Positions 1 through 5,365 of a DNA stretch of 5,613 nt are shown piece after piece. Positions within the stretch are counted from its first letter, which is position 1; each line of letters starts with the position of its first letter. Location of the stretch: contig CALEIL010000062.1 in the NCBI GenBank assembly GCA_937876435.1, positions 1 to 5,613 of the forward strand, in the 5' to 3' direction. This DNA is from an uncultured Bacteroidota bacterium. GTDB lineage: Bacteria; Bacteroidota; Bacteroidia; Chitinophagales; Saprospiraceae. The notes beneath the pieces are model-generated. The model was not told the origin of the DNA. It saw only the letters and a list, made by a program, of their open reading frames with translations, and searched no databases. A program made the translations under genes and the position numbers.

Positions 1-32
1 GACTGGAGTTCAGACGTGTGCTCTTCCGATCT
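1..32. other. Illumina TruSeq read-2 adapter (non-genomic contamination)
   Basis: These 32 bases match, as I remember it, the Illumina multiplexing read-2 / index adapter sequence, ending in the characteristic GCTCTTCCGATCT. Read on the minus strand they start AGATCGGAAGAGC, the usual read-through adapter at the end of a short insert. Genomic sequence therefore begins at about base 33. The interrupted dehydrogenase frame runs straight into the adapter, so any residues translated from bases 1-32 are spurious. Confidence 0.97.
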
Positions 33-535
33 TTGTCGCCCACGCTTTCACCCAATCCGGACTTCAGACTCACCCCACCATTGAGACCGAAATCCCCGAT
101 TCGCTGCCCGGTGTAGTAGTCCAGCGCGTACAGTGAATCGTTGTAGGTGGTGAATATCCGGCGATCATCTCGATTTTGCCAATAAGATACTCCTCTGTTG
201 ACCAGGGTTGATTTGTGAGGAGACGCGGCAAAACGCCATTTCAACTTCCCATTGCGGGCATTGAGACAAACGACTTCATTCACAGCGGTCGTGGCGAACA
301 AATTCCCGTCGATGATCAGTGGGTTGCATTGCATCTGCCCCGAATCCCCTGTCCGGTATTCCCAGGCTATTTCAAGCCTGGATACATTCTCAGGTCTGAT
401 CTGATCAAGGGTCGAATAATGATTACGATCGGCTCCACCCAGATAGTGGGACCAGTTGGTACCGCGTGGGCTGCCGGTACAGGATAATTGAATGAATGCC
501 CATGCAAACAGCAAGATGTATTTTATATGAATCAT
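33..535 (-). CDS. PQQ-dependent dehydrogenase, lipoprotein, N-terminal fragment (3' end missing)
   Basis: Reading from the ATG at 535 gives an open frame of 167 complete codons down to the adapter junction, with no stop. The protein starts MIHIKYILLF and has a lipoprotein signal peptide: a hydrophobic stretch at residues 5-17, then the lipobox LSC with Cys19 as the acylated residue. The mature part has the N-terminal signature of membrane or soluble quinoprotein dehydrogenases: NWSHYLGGADRNHYSTLDQI (27-46), then NVSRLEIAWEYRTGD (50-64), a first propeller blade with LNARNGKLKWRF (91-102), and RGVSYW (114-119), which resembles the RGVxY segment of the glucose dehydrogenase group. By family, such proteins oxidise sugars or alcohols in the periplasm with pyrroloquinoline quinone and pass electrons to the respiratory chain. 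The substrate cannot be told from this fragment, and most of the eight-bladed propeller is missing. There is no clear ribosome binding site. The gene lies 236 bp downstream of the beta-helix gene, so co-transcription is uncertain. Confidence 0.88.
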
Positions 536-771
536 CGATAGGGTTGGACCATGACCGCCTTTCTTCAAAAAAATCATCCCAATATTACAAATAAATTCTG
601 TGGCAAAGGCATTTGTACACTCAGTTTTTGGTGCTGTTGAAAACCAGTGAGAAATCCGGTCAAATTGCTCGCTTTATTATAGATCATCCCCATTCATGGG
701 ATTTTGTCAACGGAAATAATAAAATAACCGTTTGTTTAGCCCTTCATTCTACCTGAGTATTTGAAAAACTG

Positions 772-2028
772 CTACCTTCCTTCGATGACCCGATTGGACC
801 TGGTAGAGCCATTTTCCAGCAGTTCGTGATCGCTTTCCGAATCGACAATCATATTCCCATCGAATTTCACGTCCTGGGGGCTGGACTTCAGGGTAAGTGC
901 TTTCCCCGGGTGAATTCCGGAAAACATGTTGGAAGATATCAGAATCTCCGAGCAGCCATCCAGGGTGATGCCGGCCGCCAACAAGTCATTGGCCCGCCTT
1001 TTCACATGGTCATCCCCTATGAAGCTGTCCGAAAAACTGTTCCCACTTACCGTGATACGACCGCTTCCTGAGCGGATCAACAACCCATGCTCCTGATTGA
1101 TTGTGAACGTATTGGCACTGACTGCGATGCCATGCGCGTCCTTGAGATCGACCCCCAATCCATTGTGTGCAATTACGTTTCCACCTATATTGATTCCATA
1201 GCAATCCCTGTCCAGAATGATCCCCGTCCCATTGCATTCTTCGATCATATTACCGGACAACACCGATCCATAGGTGTTTTCGATGACAACTCCGTGCCGG
1301 ATATGATCATCGAGGTTGTTACCACTCATCGCAAGATTGAACCCGTCGGTGCAGTGTAGTGCATCCCCATTTTCTTCAAATTGGTTGGCGTTGACCACGA
1401 TATCGTGGCCTCCGAGGATATTGAGTCCTACGGCTTTATTGTAGGTAATTTGATTTTGCGTCACCCTGGGATTTTCGATGCAATGATCCAGTCTGATCCC
1501 ATCCTTCCCGTGGTAATTAACCGTCACTCCGGTAATAAATATTTCATTGATATACCTCGCCAATATCCCGTGGCCAGAATTTTCATTGCCTGATATCCTA
1601 ATATCGGACACCTGGACGCGCCACAGGGGATCTTTACCCGACAAATCCGTCGTGTCAGCAGATAGAATCAGGGCAGGCTGCCCGGTTTTATCTTCATTGA
1701 TTATATGGGTGGATGAACCAGAGCCCTTCAAATATACTTCTCCGGAATACACCCTGAGTGGTCGGTCAATCCGGAAGGTTCCTGGGGGGATCTGAACGAT
1801 TCCTCCTTCATCGGGCAAGGCATCGATCGCCACCTGTATAGTGGGGTAGTTTGCTGCATCAATTACCGGACGGGCCCCTTCCAATTGGACCATGGCTCCC
1901 TTCTGTGTGGAACAGGCCGGGAGAAAAGCCAGGAAACAGAGCAAGACGATTGCTGACCATCCATTTGCGGATGTGATATTCCTGACCGAACATTGAATTC
2001 CGAACAACGAGGATAAATTTTTTTTCAT
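772..2028 (-). CDS. Right-handed parallel beta-helix lipoprotein (pectate-lyase-like fold)
   Basis: From the ATG at 2028 the protein has 418 residues. It begins MKKNLSS and has a hydrophobic segment (SAIVLLCFLAFLPAC) ending in a lipobox with Cys39, so it should be a membrane-anchored lipoprotein. No acidic export signal follows the Cys, which leaves periplasmic or surface location open. Residues 60-86 (NYPTIQVAIDALPDEGG, then IPPGTF) match the first turn of the pectate-lyase-3 type domain. The rest is a run of Asn/Gly-rich coils (for example VSGNSFSDS, ISSNMFSG, LSGNMIEECNGTGI) typical of PbH1 repeats. The fold is shared by polysaccharide lyases, glycoside hydrolases, epimerases and NosD-type proteins, so activity cannot be assigned. 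An upstream in-frame ATG at 2100 would add 24 residues and overlap the sulfatase stop by 11 bp. I prefer 2028 because it puts a basic MKKN stretch at the start and gives a more normal signal peptide. The neighbouring sulfatase suggests a polysaccharide substrate, which is inference. Confidence 0.88.
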   Translation of the reverse strand: MKKNLSSLFGIQCSVRNITSANGWSAIVLLCFLAFLPACSTQKGAMVQLEGARPVIDAANYPTIQVAIDALPDEGGIVQIPPGTFRIDRPLRVYSGEVYLKGSGSSTHIINEDKTGQPALILSADTTDLSGKDPLWRVQVSDIRISGNENSGHGILARYINEIFITGVTVNYHGKDGIRLDHCIENPRVTQNQITYNKAVGLNILGGHDIVVNANQFEENGDALHCTDGFNLAMSGNNLDDHIRHGVVIENTYGSVLSGNMIEECNGTGIILDRDCYGINIGGNVIAHNGLGVDLKDAHGIAVSANTFTINQEHGLLIRSGSGRITVSGNSFSDSFIGDDHVKRRANDLLAAGITLDGCSEILISSNMFSGIHPGKALTLKSSPQDVKFDGNMIVDSESDHELLENGSTRSNRVIEGR

Positions 2029-2089
2029 ATAGGTGGTTTTACATTTTTCAAGGACATTTTGACCAAATAAATCATGGGTAAAATAAAGA

Positions 2090-3577
2090 TCACAAGTCAT
2101 TATTCTTCACCTCTTCCAATTTAGACGCCAAATTTTTTTGCATGTTGGCAACGACGGTTTCAAATTCAGGATGCAGCGCAAGGTTATTGAATTGACCGGG
2201 ATCGAATTCCATGTCGTACAATTCGTTTCCGTGTTCGGAATGTTCACCGTATTGGATATAGGCCCATTTCGGTGTTCGGATCAAATACCCCATAATGCCA
2301 TTTCTTTGGGATATGGAAAAAGCAAAATCCCGTACCCGGTGCTCCGGATCTTCTATCGCTTGTGCCAGATTTTGGCCCTGAAGATTGGACGGAGGATCCC
2401 ATCCGGCCAGGGAAGCGATGGTGGGGTACAGATCGATGAGTTCTGCCAGCGAATGGCATACCGCAGGTTGCTGTCCAGGGACCTTGATGATCAGGGGTAC
2501 CCTGGCTGACTCTTCCATCAGGCTGACCTTCATCCAAAATCGGTGTTCGCCCAGTAAGTATCCATGATCGGAGGTGAATATGACGATGGTATTGTCCTCC
2601 AGGCCTTCCTCCCGAAGGGTGTTCAAAACCTTTCCTACCTGGTCATCCAGAAATGAAGTGGTGGCATAATAGGCCGCCATGGCTTTTTGCTCCTGTTCTT
2701 CAGACATCTGCCCATTGACGCTGGTCACATAATTGATGCCTTGCTCCGGAATATCATCCCAGTCATTGATCACTTGCGGAGGCAAGACCATCTGCTGGTG
2801 TGGATAGGGTTCAAAATAGGATTTGGGTGCCACAAATGGGACGTGTGGACGGAAAAATCCAGTCGCTATAAAGAAGGGTTCGTCCTTGTGTTTTCGGATG
2901 AGTTCACTGACTTTGTCCGCTGTCTGAGCATCGGTCTGAATCTCATCCTCCTCCGTTTTGACGATGTTCATCAGATTCCCGCCATTCGTATTTTTGGCTT
3001 TGGGAACCTGTTTCAGACCGTACGGATTTTTCTGCACCAGTTCACTTTCACCCCGGGCATGGACTTCGGGAGCCGGACTGTTGTACCTTTCGGTCCACGA
3101 GACAGAATCATCCTGTCCATTCCTGCCCAGCAGGATATCGACCGATCCCATGTGAAATATTTTCCCGACCCGTGCTGTGAAATAGCCTTTTTCCTTAAAA
3201 AACTGAGGCCAGGAAAGACGATCGGGTCCTACGTTTTCCCGGCCGCTTACGTAACCATAGGTCTCTGTCGCACTGGGATAATATCCAAACATCATCGAAG
3301 CCCTCGATGGTCCGCAAACCGGATACTGGCAATATGCCCTGGTAAATCGGGTACCTTCCGAGGCCAACTGATCAATATTCGGAGTTTGGCATTGGGTGCT
3401 TTCATAACAGGAAAGAGCAGTAGTGGTCAGGTCGTCGGAGATGATGAATAGCACGTTCATCTTATTTTCCTGAGAAAAAAGGATAACAGGCATAAGGAAA
3501 GCAATCAGAAAAGGAAAAAAGAACGACCCGCGATTGGAGGTATTTATTCTATTGGCTGCCAGTAAGGATTCCATCAA
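2090..3577 (-). CDS. Secreted formylglycine-dependent sulfatase (S1 family, iduronate-2-sulfatase-like)
   Basis: The 495-residue protein has the typical length of an S1 arylsulfatase-fold enzyme. Residues 1-36 form a signal peptide: Arg10 and Arg16, a hydrophobic core at about 18-34, and a probable cleavage near FSQ (34-36). The active-site motif is CGPSR at 88-92. Cys88 would be oxidised to formylglycine by a maturation enzyme not present here. Other expected metal and substrate residues are visible: Asp48-Asp49 in FIISDDL, GFFRPHVPF (240-248) with His245, and SDHG (336-339) followed by GEH (343-345) and Lys350. The layout FxRPHxPF then SDHGxxLGEH resembles the iduronate-2-sulfatase-type subfamily (probably S1_7). 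This is a family judgement by eye, and the natural substrate is unknown. The enzyme would remove sulfate esters from carbohydrates in the periplasm. Its stop codon lies 61 bp before the preferred start of the beta-helix gene, or 11 bp inside the longer alternative, so the two are probably co-transcribed. Confidence 0.95.
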   Translation of the reverse strand: MMESLLAANRINTSNRGSFFFPFLIAFLMPVILFSQENKMNVLFIISDDLTTTALSCYESTQCQTPNIDQLASEGTRFTRAYCQYPVCGPSRASMMFGYYPSATETYGYVSGRENVGPDRLSWPQFFKEKGYFTARVGKIFHMGSVDILLGRNGQDDSVSWTERYNSPAPEVHARGESELVQKNPYGLKQVPKAKNTNGGNLMNIVKTEEDEIQTDAQTADKVSELIRKHKDEPFFIATGFFRPHVPFVAPKSYFEPYPHQQMVLPPQVINDWDDIPEQGINYVTSVNGQMSEEQEQKAMAAYYATTSFLDDQVGKVLNTLREEGLEDNTIVIFTSDHGYLLGEHRFWMKVSLMEESARVPLIIKVPGQQPAVCHSLAELIDLYPTIASLAGWDPPSNLQGQNLAQAIEDPEHRVRDFAFSISQRNGIMGYLIRTPKWAYIQYGEHSEHGNELYDMEFDPGQFNNLALHPEFETVVANMQKNLASKLEEVKNNDL

Positions 3578-3760
3578 ATCTATAGTTTATTACTTCTTAT
3601 TCCCAGACCCCAGACTACGGATCATTTCGAGTTGCATCCTCCGGAATCCGGCATTGTTTCACCGTTAACGTTCCCTAAATTAATAATAATTTTCCAAAAC
3701 GCCACATTTCCCCAAATATCCATTCGCCAAAATCTAAATTGATTTTCTCGATCCGGAACC

Positions 3761-4663
3761 TCACTTGATCATTTCCAGCATCAGACGCATCGGTCGGTTC
3801 CAAATTCTGTTGGCGAGTTTGTCTGTGGTCTGCCAGACCGAAAAGGGAAAATATTTCATGAGCAAATACATCCTGCTCTTGATCATGTACTTGTGGGAAA
3901 AGGTGCGAATTTTCCAATCCTGAATACCCTGCGGAATCAACTTCGATATATTTTCCTCATTGAAGGAATGGAGGTGGGCATGGGAGGGTGTTGGCCGGTT
4001 GCAATGAACACACAGGTGGTATTGGATTTGTTCATTGTACGGGGTTGTCACGATTAATTTACCACCTGGCCTGAGCACGAAGAGCAATTTTTGGATAAAC
4101 AAACCAGGATCTGGAACGTGTTCCATAATTTCGGATGCCACAATGCAATCCAGAGAATTTTCCCTGAAAGGCAAATGAAAAACATCGGCGATAATTGCTT
4201 CATGTCGCGGATGAGGATGAAGCCTAAGCGCTTCTACGGGATTGCGGCTGGAAATATCCATAGAAATGACGCTGGTTTTCTCATCGGTCATGGCTTTGGC
4301 CAGCCAACCGTTTCCACATCCTACGTCCAGGATAGAGCTGGCGTTCTCCGGAATAGACCGGATGATCATTTGATCCAGTCTCCGGCGCTCCTCCTGATCC
4401 GCTTTTCCCGGCATGGTTTTGAAATAATCGAACACTTCTGCATCGCGCTGGTAATGATCCAGGTAATCGAAATCGGTATGATGCCCCTGATGAATATCAG
4501 AGGAGTGTAATTTGCCGGGTTCTGAAGGCAATATATAGAGCACATTTTCCACAAACCCCGTTTGATATTTGTCATTGGAATCCATGGAAATATTCTTTTT
4601 ACTCCAATCGACCTGAAGAGGATCGTGGGTTTCCGGATGAACAAGAATTTGCTCTAACAGCAT
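3761..4663 (-). CDS. Class I SAM-dependent methyltransferase with Trm112-like N-terminus and CxxC insertion
   Basis: The protein has 300 residues and no signal peptide, so it should be cytoplasmic. The central domain has the Methyltransf_11 pattern: motif I ILDVGCGNG (111-119), the acidic end of strand 2 at Asp136, ADVFHLPF (159-166), EIMEHVPDP (178-186) and LRPGGKLIVTTP (197-208). The first 50 residues (LLEQILVHPETHDPL, then FVENVLYILP) resemble the small Trm112/UPF0434-like domain that precedes some methyltransferases, but its usual cysteines are absent. After the last motif, CVHCNRPTPSHAHLHSF (218-234) places CxxC close to three histidines and could bind zinc. A C-terminal basic, aromatic segment (about 256-300) may bind a partner or membrane. 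The substrate is unknown; similar proteins often modify sugars or lipid-linked intermediates. The ATG at 4663 is the only upstream start before an in-frame stop, and the N-terminal domain supports it. The sulfatase gene begins 183 bp further on. Confidence 0.9.
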   Translation of the reverse strand: MLLEQILVHPETHDPLQVDWSKKNISMDSNDKYQTGFVENVLYILPSEPGKLHSSDIHQGHHTDFDYLDHYQRDAEVFDYFKTMPGKADQEERRRLDQMIIRSIPENASSILDVGCGNGWLAKAMTDEKTSVISMDISSRNPVEALRLHPHPRHEAIIADVFHLPFRENSLDCIVASEIMEHVPDPGLFIQKLLFVLRPGGKLIVTTPYNEQIQYHLCVHCNRPTPSHAHLHSFNEENISKLIPQGIQDWKIRTFSHKYMIKSRMYLLMKYFPFSVWQTTDKLANRIWNRPMRLMLEMIK

Positions 4664-4808
4664 CGGCGAAGGTGTGCTTTCCTGATTATAAAATTTTTTG
4701 GACTTCTATGGAAATCCCGGATTCGTGATTCATCGAGTCCGTCGTGTAAATTAGGAATAAAAACCAAACATGAAAACTCTAAGTAGAGGTTTGACAAACT
4801 TCGGAAGG

Positions 4809-4872
4809 TATGGAACACAAAAGGCCCGTCCTGTTGGGGTGGCCTTTGTAGCGTGAGCTCGTACGGGCGACC
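4809..4872 (-). repeat. Left copy of the T-arm/hairpin module, without a GIY-YIG gene after it
   Basis: This 64-bp stretch is a near-copy of 5244-5306, lying about 435 bp to its left. Shared blocks are the ACACAAAAGGCC arm, TTGGGGTGGCCTTTGTAGCG, and CGTACGGGCGACC. The hairpin is damaged here: AAAGGCC (4820-4826) still pairs with GGCCTTT (4841-4847), but the inner stem has mismatches. The palindrome is also damaged (GCTCGTACGGGC at 4857-4868). In the right-hand copy the module leads into a GIY-YIG start codon about 11 bp later. Here it leads into about 145 bp of non-coding sequence before the methyltransferase gene. It may end transcription from the GIY-YIG gene to its right, but the broken stem makes this weak. 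Outside this block, 4664-4808 and 4873-4942 show no gene. Confidence 0.8.
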
Positions 4873-4942
4873 ACCTGGGCTTGGCACTCCCTGTCTGCCG
4901 TACCACCAGAGGTCAGCAGGTATTCAGCTTTTAAATCAATTC

Positions 4943-5233
4943 CTAGCCTTCTTTCTCCACGTTAATTACTCCCTGAACATCTATTATTCCCAATCTGATA
5001 AGTTTCGACCTCAGCTCTGCACCACCTTCCGATGTTTTCGTGAAATATTCAAATTTTAAAGCCTCGGATTTATCCTCGAATCTTTGAACGTAGATCAGTA
5101 CAAATGGTCGACGGTTTCGGGTCGAAGTAGTTCCACCCATATTGTGCCTCAAATATCTGTCGCCTACATCCCGAGTTACACCCTTGTAGAGATTTCCATC
5201 TTTCAGACTGTATAAAACGTAGAAGTAATACAT
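4943..5233 (-). CDS. Small GIY-YIG endonuclease-like protein, complete copy
   Basis: The protein has 96 residues, the usual size for stand-alone bacterial GIY-YIG proteins, often annotated as UvrC-like endonucleases. The domain fills nearly the whole chain: YFYVLYS (3-9) holds the first tyrosine strand, LYKGVT (15-20) is the YIG-equivalent, DRYLRHN (25-31) carries the catalytic-helix Arg26, and EALKFEYFTK (57-66) carries the expected metal-binding Glu62. A lysine stands at the hydrophobic middle position of the YIG motif, a departure from the consensus. The key Tyr, Arg and Glu are kept, so activity is possible. By family it would cut DNA; whether it serves repair or selfish homing is unknown. 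The ATG at 5233 lies shortly after the hairpin at 5255-5281. A second, diverged copy lies upstream at 5366-5613, with about 50 of 67 aligned residues identical by eye. Confidence 0.87.
   Translation of the reverse strand: MYYFYVLYSLKDGNLYKGVTRDVGDRYLRHNMGGTTSTRNRRPFVLIYVQRFEDKSEALKFEYFTKTSEGGAELRSKLIRLGIIDVQGVINVEKEG
5133..5187 (-). repeat. Exact 55-bp repeat, copy 1 (inside the complete GIY-YIG gene)
   Basis: These 55 bases are identical to 5559-5613, 426 bp to the right. They encode the segment from the GIY-YIG YKG motif through RYLRHNMGG. The first mismatch on the left is at 5132 (T against C at 5558). On the right the comparison stops only because the window ends. Confidence 0.97.
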
Positions 5234-5243
5234 ATCCCTGAGT

Positions 5244-5306
5244 TATGAAACACAAAAGGCCACCCTCTTGGGGTGGCCTTTGTAGCGTGAGCCCGTACGG
5301 GCGACC
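5244..5306 (-). repeat. Right copy of the T-arm/hairpin module between the two GIY-YIG genes
   Basis: This is the better preserved copy of the module also found at 4809-4872. In minus-strand order it holds a palindrome GCCCGTACGGGC (5291-5302), a linker TCACGCTACA, a perfect 11-bp hairpin, and a TTTTGTGTTTCATA leader that runs to within 11 bp of the ATG of the GIY-YIG gene at 5233. Similar spacing between the two modules (about 435 bp) and the two genes (about 426 bp) shows that gene and module were duplicated together. Confidence 0.85.
5255..5281 (-). terminator. Hairpin with T-run, probable intrinsic terminator before the GIY-YIG gene
   Basis: AAAGGCCACCC (5255-5265) pairs perfectly with GGGTGGCCTTT (5271-5281) around a 5-base loop. 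On the minus strand the stem is followed by TTTTGTGTTT, the better T-tract of the two sides, so it would stop leftward transcripts coming from the upstream GIY-YIG gene or the tRNA-like relic. It ends about 20 bp before the start codon at 5233, so the downstream gene would need read-through or a start site within the short leader. It could instead be a structured leader. Confidence 0.65.
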
Positions 5307-5324
5307 TCAGGATTATGAATCCTA
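5282..5324 (-). pseudogene. tRNA-like 3'-half relic with CAU anticodon (decayed tRNA-Met?)
   Basis: On the minus strand this reads as the 3' half of a tRNA with correct spacing. There is a 5-bp anticodon stem (TAGGA with TCCTG, one U-G pair) and a 7-base loop TTCATAA with U33 and anticodon CAU (5315-5317). Then come a 5-base variable loop AGGTC and a 5-bp T stem (GCCCG with CGGGC), ending in an acceptor-like TCACGCTAC. The T loop is only two bases instead of seven. No matching 5' acceptor strand or convincing D arm appears in the bases before it, so a functional tRNA is unlikely. The left module (4809-4872) shares the T-arm part but has a poorer anticodon-arm-like region. Chance resemblance of a palindromic repeat remains possible. 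Confidence 0.4.
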
Positions 5325-5365
5325 CTTACCGAAAACACCAGATAAGCAATTACTTTTTGTTCCTG

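Noticed and set aside
676..710. TTGACA and TATAAT on the minus strand upstream of the PQQ gene
   Set aside because: The spacer is 23 bp, too long for a sigma-70 type promoter, and the Bacteroidota TAnnTTTG element is not present nearby.
709..732. AACGG / CCGTT inverted repeat after the beta-helix gene
   Set aside because: The stem is only 5 bp with a 14-base AT loop and no T-run, so it is not a convincing terminator.
2687..3451. Plus-strand open frame of 254 codons opposite the sulfatase
   Set aside because: It lies wholly within the well-supported sulfatase gene on the other strand, has no recognisable domain, and is explained as an antisense shadow.
3729..3746. AAAATC / GATTTT hairpin just after the methyltransferase stop
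   Set aside because: The 6-bp stem has a single G-C pair and would be too unstable for an intrinsic terminator.
4654..4887. Minus-strand open frame of 77 codons before the methyltransferase
   Set aside because: It reads through the repeated hairpin module and overlaps the methyltransferase start by 10 bp; its translation shows no domain.
5282..5324. Functional tRNA-Met gene
   Set aside because: The T loop is only two bases, and no complementary 5' acceptor strand or clear D arm is found, so only a relic is reported.
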